64,000 nt of DNA from Gyrodactylus bullatarudis (GCA_012064415.1 SSNU01000127.1:637152-701151), one strand, 5' to 3'; numbered from the stretch's first letter, positions 45,685 to 58,900 are shown. Notes: generated from the letters alone by a model not told the origin. Program-made: numbers and translations.

Positions 45685-46025
45685 CAAGTAATGAAATCTT
45701 CAGTGACTCTAGCCTTGAATCTTCATCACCTTCGAAAACAAAGCTTTTAACAACGGAGTCTAGCATTTTTGACATTCTTCAGAGAGACGAAGAAGAAATA
45801 GAATCTAAAAGCAAAAGATTGAAGACTTCATTCGTAGCGGATTCTCTCCAAGAAGAGATAACTAATTACGAAAGATATTCTGTGTCATCAGGAGATGAGG
45901 TTTTAGACCAGTTGGCAAATATTGCAAGAAGCATGGTATTAATCCAACTAGTGTTGCTTCAGAGTGAGTTTTCAGTGTAGCCAGAAGAACAATACCCTGG
46001 AATACAGGGAATATCTAGACTTTAA
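45685..46025 (+). pseudogene. hAT transposase C-terminal relic (in unit 1)
   Basis: The frame FDILQRDEEEIESKSKRLKT then LQEEITNYERYSVSSGDEVL, and, one frame over, INPTSVASE, a stop, VFSVARRT. This is the hAT dimerisation domain pattern (L..YL ... LA..A...L.I..TSV.SER.FS.A). A frameshift plus a stop in the most conserved motif kill it. Identical copies are at about 47192-47532 and 48699-49039. Only the last ~110 codons are present. Confidence 0.65.
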
Positions 46026-49000
46026 AACAGTTGAAAATACTATTTAATCTCTTTATTCCTATAGGCCAATAATTCGTTAGCGAATCAGAATCGAGTCTTA
46101 CTCTACATTTCTTTGATCTGTATTAAGATGAATTGGTAGAAAACTTTAGAAAACTTGGTAGATGACTTCCCATAATTTATGTTTTAACAAAAACCTCTTG
46201 TATTTGGGTTTCCTTCATTTTTATAATAAAATTGCGTTCCTATTCTTCTGTTTCTGAACTATGTATAGACGATTAGCGAATCTCCTGTTTACTTTGAACA
46301 AAAGAACTATTGTAATAAATTTTTAAGCTTTCTCTGAACTCTGAAAATATTTTCAAAACGATTCCTTTTCATAGCTTAAACATGCATCGTAGGAGAATTG
46401 AGAAGATTTTGAAAAAGAATGTAATAAATTTCGTTCTCCTATCTTCCTTATGAGTGTAGACTCCAGTAATAAATTTACTTTTAAAAAACATCAATTACCC
46501 AAGAAGCATTTCAGATTGGATACGACGATTCATTAGCTAGATAACTCTTGACTATGTTTTTTTTCAAGTATACTCAAAAAATGTTCGTTCATCAAATATT
46601 GAATTAAAATTTATGAGTGTTTCAGTTTAATTTCTTAAGTAAACTTTAGCTACTAATTTAATTTAAAAAGTATCTGTCATGTTTTATTTTTCAGGCATTT
46701 CAACACTATAAAAGTCATGTAACATCTTCAGTTCCTCCGATCTTGTTTTGGAACAAAGAATTTCTCATCTGAAGAGTTATACCATAAGATTCCTTCTCCT
46801 TCAGACGGCTGTTATCATCTTCGCTTCTCAGTCATATTCTAAAGAAAAAACAATAATAATTTTAAATAAAACGGTATCTTTTTGAGTTCTTCAATAAAAT
46901 ACAATACTTAAAATTTTCCTAACCTATGATCAAGTGTACTGCTTTTCTTTGTGATTTTTAAGTACTCACTGAAGTATTTTAGAAAGTTTTTTTCCGCTTA
47001 GAATCAGTTGTATTCAGTGATCAATTCTAACCAACGATTTCCAATATTTATATCCGTCTTATTACTATTAACAACCTCGTTTAGTTTAATCTCTCTAATC
47101 TAATAAGTATAAAAATATGATTTTGGAGTCTATAGAGATAAAACTAAACGAGGTTGGTAATGGTAATAAGAAAACATTCTGAAAAAACTCTCAAGTAATG
47201 AAATCTTCAGTGACTCTAGCCTTGAATCTTCATCACCTTCGAAAACAAAGCTTTTAACAACGGAGTCTAGCATTTTTGACATTCTTCAGAGAGACGAAGA
47301 AGAAATAGAATCTAAAAGCAAAAGATTGAAGACTTCATTCGTAGCGGATTCTCTCCAAGAAGAGATAACTAATTACGAAAGATATTCTGTGTCATCAGGA
47401 GATGAGGTTTTAGACCAGTTGGCAAATATTGCAAGAAGCATGGTATTAATCCAACTAGTGTTGCTTCAGAGTGAGTTTTCAGTGTAGCCAGAAGAACAAT
47501 ACCCTGGAATACAGGGAATATCTAGACTTTAAAACAGTTGAAAATACTATTTAATCTCTTTATTCCTATAGGCCAATAATTCGTTAGCGAATCAGAATCG
47601 AGTCTTACTCTACATTTCTTTGATCTGTATTAAGATGAATTGGTAGAAAACTTTAGAAAACTTGGTAGATGACTTCCCATAATTTATGTTTTAACAAAAA
47701 CCTCTTGTATTTGGGTTTCCTTCATTTTTATAATAAAATTGCGTTCCTATTCTTCTGTTTCTGAACTATGTATAGACGATTAGCGAATCTCCTGTTTACT
47801 TTGAACAAAAGAACTATTGTAATAAATTTTTAAGCTTTCTCTGAACTCTGAAAATATTTTCAAAACGATTCCTTTTCATAGCTTAAACATGCATCGTAGG
47901 AGAATTGAGAAGATTTTGAAAAAGAATGTAATAAATTTCGTTCTCCTATCTTCCTTATGAGTGTAGACTCCAGTAATAAATTTACTTTTAAAAAACATCA
48001 ATTACCCAAGAAGCATTTCAGATTGGATACGACGATTCATTAGCTAGATAACTCTTGACTATGTTTTTTTTCAAGTATACTCAAAAAATGTTCGTTCATC
48101 AAATATTGAATTAAAATTTATGAGTGTTTCAGTTTAATTTCTTAAGTAAACTTTAGCTACTAATTTAATTTAAAAAGTATCTGTCATGTTTTATTTTTCA
48201 GGCATTTCAACACTATAAAAGTCATGTAACATCTTCAGTTCCTCCGATCTTGTTTTGGAACAAAGAATTTCTCATCTGAAGAGTTATACCATAAGATTCC
48301 TTCTCCTTCAGACGGCTGTTATCATCTTCGCTTCTCAGTCATATTCTAAAGAAAAAACAATAATAATTTTAAATAAAACGGTATCTTTTTGAGTTCTTCA
48401 ATAAAATACAATACTTAAAATTTTCCTAACCTATGATCAAGTGTACTGCTTTTCTTTGTGATTTTTAAGTACTCACTGAAGTATTTTAGAAAGTTTTTTT
48501 CCGCTTAGAATCAGTTGTATTCAGTGATCAATTCTAACCAACGATTTCCAATATTTATATCCGTCTTATTACTATTAACAACCTCGTTTAGTTTAATCTC
48601 TCTAATCTAATAAGTATAAAAATATGATTTTGGAGTCTATAGAGATAAAACTAAACGAGGTTGGTAATGGTAATAAGAAAACATTCTGAAAAAACTCTCA
48701 AGTAATGAAATCTTCAGTGACTCTAGCCTTGAATCTTCATCACCTTCGAAAACAAAGCTTTTAACAACGGAGTCTAGCATTTTTGACATTCTTCAGAGAG
48801 ACGAAGAAGAAATAGAATCTAAAAGCAAAAGATTGAAGACTTCATTCGTAGCGGATTCTCTCCAAGAAGAGATAACTAATTACGAAAGATATTCTGTGTC
48901 ATCAGGAGATGAGGTTTTAGACCAGTTGGCAAATATTGCAAGAAGCATGGTATTAATCCAACTAGTGTTGCTTCAGAGTGAGTTTTCAGTGTAGCCAGAA

Positions 49001-49367
49001 GAACAATACCCTGGAATACAGGGAATATCTAGACTTTAAAACAGTTGAAAATATATTGTTTTGTAAATTTAATATGAATATAATTAAAGATTTACCTGAA
49101 AAAAATACAATATAGAAATTGGATTAATAAAATTTTATTCTTTATTTAAATTTTATCAATCAAAACTAATATCATTGAGCTTCTGTTGATTCATTTTTCA
49201 GAGTATTTGAATGAGTATATAAATCTATAGTAGAAAACTGTACTTATTGGGTCTCATGAAAAAGTGTAAAAGAGAATGAAAATAAAGGTCGATTGTATTT
49301 AGCTTGGCTATTTCCTTAATAATAAGGTTTTGATTGGACACACAAGGTTTTAAGTATCTTAAGTTTT

Positions 49368-49912
49368 TTGAAAAATCTCACGTCAGAAGAAGAATACGAC
49401 ATGTATTCGAAATATTGTGTGAGTCCTAACTGTTTTTATCAGGGTAATCTAAATGTTTTTTATTCTAATCTTTATTTTAATTTTCTTTCAAGTGATGAAA
49501 TTCATCAGATGAATTATATTATCAGAGTTATTACTCTAATAATTCTGATTATTGTAACAATCACTATAATTTTTATAATCCTTGCTCTTTAAGAAATACT
49601 ACACCTTTCTCTCCCCTTTCTTTTTCGACAGATAGACCAATACAAGCCAGAAGACAACATAGTCAGGTAGCAAGCGAACAACGTTATAGACAATATATGT
49701 CGAACAGCTCCCTGAAGAACTACTTGGTTCAAAATTATGAATTGATATTTAGGTTTTTATCGAAAAGAATTAGCGAGCAAAATATAGATTTTCTTTTTAT
49801 ACTTCTATACATAATATGTATAGTATGTATTACATATGCTTCAATAAATTCGAGGCAAACGTGTGAAAAAATGATCTCTTTGAAAATTTGTAAACACAGA
49901 CTTAATGTGTAA
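49368..49912 (+). CDS. Candidate small membrane protein, model uncertain
   Basis: A 24-bp GT..AG intron with a CTAAC branch-like word (49419-49442) separates EEEYDMYSKYC from GNLNVFYSNLYFNFLS. Read on, the frame reaches a hydrophobic helix (IIRVITLIILIIVTITIIFI) and stops at 49592. Alternatively, splicing 49491 to 49632 keeps phase and adds RPIQARRQHSQVASEQRYRQ plus a C-terminal helix (IDFLFILLYIICIVCITYAS) to 49912. The 5' end is open; no ATG was found upstream, so an earlier exon is needed. A broken second copy lies at 18190-18970, so it may instead be part of a dispersed element. No family recognised. Confidence 0.3.
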
Positions 49913-50119
49913 TTTTACTGTTTTTGGGACATTTTTTGATTTTTTTTTGATTTTTGACATCATTTCCTATCCAAAATTATTTTTTATTTCTATGAAATAC
50001 ACACTATTACAAGCATTTTATAAAATTTATAGAGTCTTTGTAAATTTTTTGCTCAGACGAGTATGTAAAAGTGCACTTAAAAACTTTATGTCAATCAACA
50101 TTCTGATAATTTCATAGAC

Positions 50120-50575
50120 TGTAGCTAGTGAACTCTTTAAAATCGTTCTGTGTAAACAAATTCAGAGGAAATATTGCGCAACTATATTAATTTTGAAAGT
50201 CATTTTATTTATTTTTTGTCCGGAAATAAATAGAGAATCGGACTTGATATAATCCGAAAGTTGTGCATTCCTTCTTTATTCATTGCATTAATGATAATCT
50301 CATGATTTTTTCTTTTAATAGAAACTTCTCAAGTTAACTGTCAGTCAATGTCACAGGGATTTGGATGAAATTAGTTTTCAATCCGTTTCACAATATTTTA
50401 TCTCTACTAAATTTAGATTTATAATTTTTATTAAAGATCTCTTTAGTAAATCTGTCGATAAACAGCACTTAAAAGTGATAGTGCAAAGAACAGTAAAGAA
50501 ACGGTATGTATCAGAAACAATTTATTGAGTCATGCTTAAGTGAAGCGTTTACTCGGTTCAATAAAAAGAAAACCA
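50120..50575. other. No gene seen
   Basis: AT-rich spacer before the next candidate gene. Confidence 0.4.
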
Positions 50576-50579
50576 TTTT

Positions 50580-50906
50580 ATGATTTTACAATTAAATAAA
50601 ACAGAAATGTTGGAAGAAGAGAATCCCTATGCAGTTGTCGATAAAACAAGACCAGGTCACTTTAAAAAGTCAGTCATCAATTCCGATGATCGATACATCG
50701 AGAGTTTAAGATCCAAGTTAAACTTTTCAAACTTTGATGGTATATCTCCGATATACATGCAATTGGAAGAAGCAGTACAAAGAGAAAATATTCCATCAAA
50801 AAATTCATCAGTCACTAGTCAACCAGTAAAAGAGGAGCAAAAAAATACAATACCATCAAAATTCAATTGGAATAAGTCAATCAAAAATAGAATTTGGTGT
50901 TGTTGA
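50580..50906 (+). CDS. Hypothetical 108-residue protein ending in CC
   Basis: Single exon with ATG at 50580 or the in-frame ATG at 50607. The composition is not the hydrophobic AT-driven kind of random frames here: EEENPYAVVDKTRPGHFKK near the start, SLRSKLNFSNFDGISPIYMQ in the middle, a polar linker, and the end NRIWCC. NPYAVV and SPIYMQLEE look like tyrosine motifs, and a terminal CC after a basic stretch is the Rab-type geranylgeranylation signal, so a membrane-attached adaptor is conceivable. I recognise no family. There is no sign of introns, and the nearest gene, Cdc20, starts 510 bp downstream on the same strand. Confidence 0.4.
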   Translation: MILQLNKTEMLEEENPYAVVDKTRPGHFKKSVINSDDRYIESLRSKLNFSNFDGISPIYMQLEEAVQRENIPSKNSSVTSQPVKEEQKNTIPSKFNWNKSIKNRIWCC

Positions 50907-51416
50907 ATTTTCTTTTGAATTTTCAAATGAGATATCAGCTACGGTGTCAAGGGCTTAGTACACATGTTTGGAATCCAAACTTTGGATTATAGATGTACTA
51001 CTAGATTGAAAATTTGACTTAATCTGAATCGAAATAAAATAATTTCGTAAATGTTCACTCATTGTCATTACAAAATTTATGTTATTTCGTGGTAGAAAAT
51101 AATTAGAAATAATTCGATAGCAATACGAGACCCTGAAATTGACAAAAAATTAACAGTAAACAATCATCAGTTAATCACTTATAAATTATAGGACTGATGG
51201 AATGGGATGACGATTTCTGTAATGAAAAAATCTCATGGAGACATTGTATTTGTTTTATACTAAAATATTTTTACTAAAAATTAATTTTTGAATTTGAAAT
51301 TGTTTCATAGTAGATTTGAACTTTCGTGTATTAATTTATATATCGTTGTTTAGAATTATAAGAGGAGTTTTTACTTCAAGTTCCGCTGAATATAAAATTA
51401 ATATAACAGAAATTCT

Positions 51417-52733
51417 ATGGCTAGTTTCAACTTTGCCAAAACGATGAAAGATATTCAATCGGGCGAAAGTACCCTGTCTAATTTGTCAAAAACCAACAAG
51501 TATTCTTAATTTATCTCAATTTTTAGAGCCCAAGATTCATTTGGCAGTCGCTTTATTCCCACAAGAGACGAAAATGCTCTTGACAAAGCTCGCTTGGCAC
51601 TTAATTCGAACAATTCAAATGACGAAAACAGTGAAAATATCCTCCAGTTTATAAATAGAAAACCATTTGTTCCCAAAGCAAATATTAAAACAGAGACTAA
51701 AAGACCATTGACCAGCAGAAACATACCTAAAGAGCCGTATAAAACATTAGATGCTCCTGGTGTTATTACCCAGTTTTATTTAAATCTTATTGATTGGTCT
51801 GCAAACAATTTTTTAGCTGTTGGACTCCAAGGAGATGTTTACGTCTGGAATGCTGCCTATGGTTCAACTTTTAAGCTAATGTCCTGTCAATATGCAGATG
51901 AAACAGTTTCCGCTTTAAAATGGTCTAGTTCAGTTCATGATGTTATCGCAGTTGGAACGAACATTGGACGTGTTCAGTTATTCGATTCAGAAATGAGATC
52001 TCTCATTAGGACTATGAATTTAACTGGAGAAAGTGCCAGCTGTAGGATATCTTCCTTGGCTTGGAAAGATCATATCCTAACAACAGGTTCTCAATCAGGT
52101 GGAATTCATCATCATGATATTCGTGTCAAGAATCATGAAATCTCTGCTTCTTTTGCTCATGAAGGTGAAGTATGTGGACTTTCATGGTCTCCTAATTATG
52201 AGAATCTTGCTTCGGGATCTAACGATAATAAAGTTCTCATCTGGAATGCTGACTTTCAACATGAAATGGTCAATGATGCACCAATGTCATTAGAGCACAG
52301 AGCTGCTGTTAAGGCACTTGCTTGGTGCCCTTGGAAACCAAAGCTTTTGGCAACTGGGGGTGGTCTTGCTGACCATAATCTTCACTTTTGGAATATAACT
52401 AATGGCTCCTCTATAAAAGAAATTGATGTTGGATCACAAGTTTGCGGAGTTGTTTGGAGTGAGGCACATAGAGAAATTCTCACTGCCCACGGTGAGAATG
52501 ATCGTCAGTTGTCGTTATGGAAATATCCAAATTGCGAAAAAATCATTGACTTGTCAAGAGTTCCAGATTCTAGGGCCGTGTCTGTAGTCGCCTCCCCAGA
52601 CAAAGAGTATGTAGCCACTCTTGAAAGCAGTGAAACCATCAAGGTTTGGCACTGCTTCAAACAAGAGAAAAAGGAAAAGTCTAGCGAAACTGACACGAAG
52701 GATACAGAACTCAAAGGAAAATCTCTCAGATGA
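51417..52733 (+). CDS. cdc20: Cdc20/Fizzy, APC/C activator
   Basis: Exons 51417-51499 and 51527-52733 join through a 27-bp intron to 429 residues. Cdc20 recruits substrates to the anaphase-promoting complex and is the target of the spindle checkpoint. The intron splits the N-terminal part; just after it comes SRFIPTRDE, the C-box that contacts the APC/C, then KTLDAPGVITQFYLNLIDWS, the conserved entry to the beta-propeller. Seven WD40 blades follow (WNAAYG, LFDS, HHHDIR, LIWNAD, HFWNIT, LWKYP, VWHCF). The protein ends SLR instead of the usual IR tail; Leu-Arg could serve the same groove. I see no KEN box. Cdc20 is favoured over Cdh1/Fzr because of the LDAPGVITQFYLNL wording and length. AATAAA lies ~67 bp after the stop. 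Confidence 0.92.
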
Positions 52734-52982
52734 ATAATTTCTTTTGTGTATTCCTCAGTGTGTTATATATGATTAATTTTTATGTTACTAATTTAAAAAA
52801 ATAAATATTAATTTTCATATTTTTAAAATTCTGTTAAAGTTTTCTGAATCAAATGTTGAAGTAAAAAATAATTGAGTACAATGGTGAAATAGTCTTAAAA
52901 TACAGTTATGCATTTCAGAACAAATAAAAGGAAAAATGAAATTCTCGGTCATAATGAAAGGTATTACATCTCAGGCTTCTTC

Positions 52983-55900
52983 TCACTGCAAGTAAGATTT
53001 TCTTTCCTCCGTAACTAGATTCTTTTTGGTCGTGTTCAATTTGACACCCATCTCATTTCCCTGGTTATGGCATTCGATAACCTTGTTGTGATAAAACCTT
53101 TCAACAGCTGGAAGGTTGACAATGTACTGTTTACGAAAATTGATATCACTTGAAAGTTTATTCTTTAGGCTATTGTGTTGACTTTCAATTTCCTGAAGGC
53201 GATTCGTCAACTTTTCCAGGTTCTCACGAGTCAACTTGCTCTTCAACTTGATTATTTCTTCTTTAAGATATTTGTGCTCAAATTGTAAGACTTTGATGGA
53301 TTTTGGAACATCACTAGTAAGACTATCAGAGTCTTGTTTGATTTTTGCCACTGCCGTAGCTGGAAGGTCGACCATTAACCAGGGTTTCATCTCAACATTG
53401 AGTTTTTCAGCCTAAAAATAATGTAAAATCAAAATCTGTATCATTCTCATGATCAAACTACTCACACCAAGTGGAGTTCTCTGTTTAATTCGAACAATAA
53501 CAGCACCTCCAACAGCTTTTCTCCCTTCAAAGAGTTCACAAGACTTTTCTATCGTGGCACAACTTTGCAGATCTTCCATGGGAACATATGCAGAGCCAAG
53601 TTCTCCGTTGCTCTTGAATAGGCCTCTTTTAAAGAAAACCTGAAAAAATATAATTTAATGGAAATCAGAAAGGAAAAACAATAACCTAGAAATCTTCAAT
53701 ATCTGCTATGGCAAAGACGAATATCTCTACAAAGGCATTACAAACACTTACATGTATGTGACAAATGATGAGCTTCAATGACCAAGGGAACTCACTAAGC
53801 GTATTGTTTTATCAATTCATGAAATATCACACGGTGGAAAGAAAGCGACAACAGAACTATTAAAGGAAAGATACTTCCACAAATGGACAAGAGAATGTCT
53901 TCTAAGTCAAAAATCTAAGACTCATCGAAAAGTAAAGTCGACATCAAATTCCATTCCAATCCCAACAACAAGATTCATGAAACTCAATATGGATATGACA
54001 GATTTACCCGAATTATATGATTATAAATATCTTCAAACAATTAGGGATAGATGCTCACGATGGATAGAAAGAAGCCAATAAAGAAGCGGTTATCAATAAT
54101 TTTCTCCTCAACTGGATAAGTTGATACGGTTTTCCGAATGAAGTAAGAACAGATTGCAGATCTCAATTCACATCACAAGATTTCAAAGAATTTTTTCGTC
54201 TTTTGAATATCAAACACACCACCACAAAAGCTTATAAGCTATAATTATAGTCCAAAAGCTAATGGAATTATCCAAAATAAAGAAAAACTTAAAATCCTAA
54301 AGAATGGATAAACCATCTCCTATTTGTATTATTATCAATCAGGAAGGCTTTAGCTAATAAAATCTCATCTCCAAAATAATTATTTTTCTGTTCAGATCTT
54401 TCTATATCATTTAATTACGTAAATCTACAAGGTTCATGTTACAAGGGTTTGCTAATGTAAAGAAATAAAAGGAGATATTGATTTCTTTTAGTTCAACAAG
54501 CACCCTTAACATAAAAATCTGGCCGACAACGAATCAAATCAATCATAGATCAGCCTAAAATAAGCACCAATAGCTAGTTGGTCACCCATTTTAAACCTTT
54601 TGTGAGTTTCTTCCAATATAGGGCGATTATTCAAAGTCAGAAATTCTCAGTTATTACGCAGTTCCATACAATATCACATAATCTATTTTATAATTCATGC
54701 CAAACAAATCTCAAAAATACCAAAATGTCTCAAAGAGATATCTAAACTTGGATAAAATGACCAAAACTAGTAAAAGTTGGTTTTTATCTACTCATTAAAG
54801 AATGAGGAAAATGGACTTTCTTAAAGTAGAATTCCCATTAGAATCGTCTTAAATCAATTTTGAGTCTTTTTCTCGATTGGTTTTCTTATCGTCTCGATAG
54901 GGTTGGAAAAAGGTCGAAGAGAGACCTGATCAAATCCAAGTCTTTGAAAAATCCTCTTACACCTCTTTGTTTTATAAGGATAATTTCCAAGAATTGGGCT
55001 AATTTTAGTTACCCTCTCCAACAAAAATTTTTTTCTAATTAGGCCAAATATTTTCTAATACTTCAATATCAACATCTACTCTTGCTCATATCACCAATTA
55101 AATGGTCTTGCCGAAGTTTACGCTGATGTCTTCAAAACATTCATATCCGAGAAAAATAATAATAGCTTAGTATGTATGTTATATGACGAATCATAGCAGC
55201 TTGCCAAATTCAAATGACTAAAATCCAAACAATTAGTAGGGCGGTGAAAATATTATATTTTGCTATTTTCAATATGTTCATGAGTGATGAAATTTGATTA
55301 AAAGGATGTAAAGCATACTATTGCATCTGTTTTGGTTTTTGAAATAATTTTGCAATTTTGTTTGCTATTTCTATCATCTTGATTTAGTCTTTTAAACGAT
55401 GCTTAAAATACCAAACATTCAAATAAAGACTTTCTTTCTTATACATAATAAAATTATTTTCTTCAAACGAAATCAAATCTCTAAGATAACCTAATATTAA
55501 AATTTCGAACATGTTGAACCCTTCTACAGACTAAAGGAACTAAGAAAATTTTCGATTCAAATAGAATATTATTGGATAATTATTTTTAAACCAATCAGAG
55601 TAAATTATTGATTTTCATATGTATTTTATTAGTCTTTTATCGTATGAATGGTTACATTGTGTTCAGAATCCTAGTTTCATCAAATATTCCATGCCAATAA
55701 ATAAACCGTTATTGAATAGGTGACGTTTTAAAGGGGTTAATTTAGGGTATTGCTATTTTTTAAATTCAACTCCGCTAAAAATTGCTAAAAAAAGTAGCCT
55801 ACAAGACTGGATGATTATTTCTTTAGATTTTATTTTTGATGAATTAAATATGTGTAGACAGGACATTTTTGTCTGAATTTTGATTTTATATTGCAAGTTT

Positions 55901-58900
55901 TTTCAGTATTTAAAAGCTCAAATGGATATAATACATACTATTACATAGTTTTCACCTTATTCAATCACCGAGGATTGATCGTGTTTATAGCACAAAACTG
56001 ATTGTAAACTCACAGTGGCTTTGAGAGATTTTTTATTGTTCAAGGTCCTAAGGTAGGAGCGATTCTTCCTATTTATTTCAAACATCACTTTACCGTTAGG
56101 GAGTTGTTCTTCGTCAGTCTGTGAGTACTTTTGCCAATCAGTTGCGTGTTTTTGTGGTTTATCTGTGCTGGGATAGGAGAATTCCAGAGAAACATAAATT
56201 TCCAAATCTGCCATACTCTAAATGTATAAAAGTATTCGATATTAAGGATGGGCAAGAATCTCAAGAAGAAAATGGAGTGAAATGCAAAATAAGGAGAGAA
56301 TCAATTACCTTTATCTTTTCTGTGCATGGTAAAGAAACACATTTGACAACAGTAATCTCAAGACAGTCGTCCGGAACGTTAAGGTTATAATTCAAAATCG
56401 GTAAGTTGGCTATTTTAAATTGATAATTTGGCACTTGACCCTTTTCCTTGAGTAGTTTAATATAAGTGCAAGAACGATTGAGAACCTTGATGATTGACAA
56501 AAGTTCGTTGGAAATATTTTCATTTCCGGCAGCTTCATGAGCTTCTTGGACTTCAGTGGCTAATTGAAGTTGACTTTCAAGCTGACCTGTCAAGACTTTG
56601 CAAATTTGTTCCCTATCTATAAGAAAACATAAAAATCATAAAATGAACTGAATTTTAAGCTAAAGTTATTTCTTTACCGTTATTTGCTTGAGTTATATTT
56701 AAAGCAAATTGGAGAGGAGCTTCGCATGTGTCTTCGGTGATGATTTTCTCAACAAACGCTGTTTTCGTTATTTGTTTGTTCGGGGCTGGTGGTAAACTTT
56801 TCAAATCAATTGGATTTCCCATAGCAGCTTGCTCAATCATTTTATTCATTAACAAGTATTGAGCAGTGTAATTTTTCGCTGTTGGAAGATCGTTACTTTT
56901 CTTCGCTTCAATGGCAGCTCTTTTTATCTCTGATTGTCGACGTTTGAGTAATTCAACCTTTTTATCAACCGTTTGATCAGAAACAGGTTCTAATGGAAAT
57001 AAATTATTTATAAATAAATTACTTAGAACTGGTTCCAGATTCCTAGTGATAGTAGAAGGTCCAGGTTGACTTGGCGCAGGTTGAGATGATTTTTGGAGAC
57101 TCTTTATGTTAAGAGGTTGACAACCTATTGGCGGAGGTAAATCATTAAAATCAAAAGGAGCTCCAGATTTTAAGGCGGCTATTCCTTCTTTGTAGTTTTC
57201 AACTATTCTGTTGTAGCGTCTAATTTTAGATGTGGAGCCTTCACATTTTGCCTCTTCGATCATTTTCTTGAAAGGATTAATCGAAAAATAATACCTTATA
57301 ATAATCAGATCTAGCTGTTAAAGTTTGAATTGTAATATTGGTTGATAGTAAATTGGGATCTACAGGCTGCTGAGACCCAAATTTTTCAGGCGGAGGTGGC
57401 ATATCATTATCAGGATCAAATGGAACTTCGCCTCTGATAATCTTTGGTATCTCAACTTTGAAAATCTGCACAATGCCGTCCAATTCTTCAAATCTTTTCA
57501 TGTTACCTATCTGTTTAGCATTTTCGGCTGCAACCTATAAAATTTATCACCAAGATCATAGCTCACTTCATATTCTTTAAAACGTTTCATTAATTGTTGA
57601 TGGACAGGGTTCATCTTGGGCTTAGAAGCGGGTTGATCCGGCTTTTCCTGCTCAAAATTGAAAAAATTGAAATTTATCAGAATATAATAATTTTTCTACC
57701 CTATGATACTATAATATGAGTCTAATTCGAAGAACAGATTACTGTTGCATTTCTCATAGGAAAAAATTGATTAGGCATCAAAGATAATGCTCTACTAGAG
57801 AAAGGCAGATTTTTCACGCTTACGAGCCTTAATCTCATTTTAGAGATAATCGAAAACAGAATCTCGATTGAAAATGACAATTTTTTGAACATGTGCCGAG
57901 ATTTTTTCAATGAATTTTACTACGAAAATTGACAAAATTAAGATTTTTGTGTAAAGACGATGCCTGAGAATATGAAGAAATTGAGCTCTATTTCGGCCAT
58001 ACTCTTCAGTCTTTACATGCCAAATATGAATACATAAATATTACAGGAAAGAGTTTGATTCGTTAGCCTTCCATAGGTGTAGTAATCGTTTTTGAGCATA
58101 CATAAGAATAGATATAAATATGGGTAACGCAAAGGGTGAAAATGAACAATTGTGTGTGTGGAATTTATAAATTACTATCTTTTTGAGTGTTATCTTTAAA
58201 GATTTCTTATATCCAAATTAGGATTTTTGAATAGTGTTTGCAAAATTTCGAACAAAAATAGAGTTTAAAGTTCTCTCCTTTTTACATGTTAAGAATTTTT
58301 TTTGGAAAATCAGAAAAATTTTAATGCTTTAAGGAAAAATAGGATTTTTCTTTATGGTAAAATGAAAATTTGATTGTAACATAGAACAGAGTTGAGACAG
58401 TTCAGACAAGAATTTTATCTATTAAATTAGATAATCTCGAAAAAAATTTCTCGATTCACGAAATTGAAACTCACAGGTTTATCTGCAACTTTTTCAGGAG
58501 ACAAATCCCTTGGTTTACTGTCAATTTGAACATTCGCAGCATTACCAAATTCTTCAGGAGGAGGCGGCATATCTGTCTCTGGGTTAAAATCAGATTCTCC
58601 ATCTAAGATTTTTGGCAATTCCAATTCAAAAGCTTTTATTACTTGGTTGAGTTCAGCTACCCTTTGAGAGTTACCCTCATTAGATGCTTTAGAGAGAGCA
58701 TTCTAGATATGAAATTAAATAAATATTACTTTATACTCTTCATTGCGTTTGAGCAAGAGTTCTACATCACTATCATTCACTTTTCGTTTTACACTAGTAG
58801 TTACTTCCAACTGAGGTATTTGAGGTGGTTCAGGAGGAATAGATTCAATATCCACTTTAACTCCACGTTTAGTATCATTAAGAAGACTTTTAATACCGTC

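Larger units (their letters stand above)
44531..49051. repeat. Three tandem copies of a 1507-bp unit
   Basis: Units 44531-46037, 46038-47544 and 47545-49051 follow head to tail and look identical wherever I compared them. Each starts TACTATTTAATCTCTTTATT and ends with an ACAGTTGAAAA junction. Each contains a hairpin (45551-45663 in the first) and a hAT transposase end. Perfect identity means very recent amplification, homogenisation, or an assembly artefact. Confidence 0.92.

Noticed and set aside
49905..50117. 70-codon ORF after the small membrane-protein candidate
   Set aside because: Phe/Ile/Leu-rich composition and no splice link; probably accidental.
57722..57910. Short ORF in CC2D1 intron 2
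   Set aside because: No splice phase or homology joins it to CC2D1, and the exons on either side join without it.
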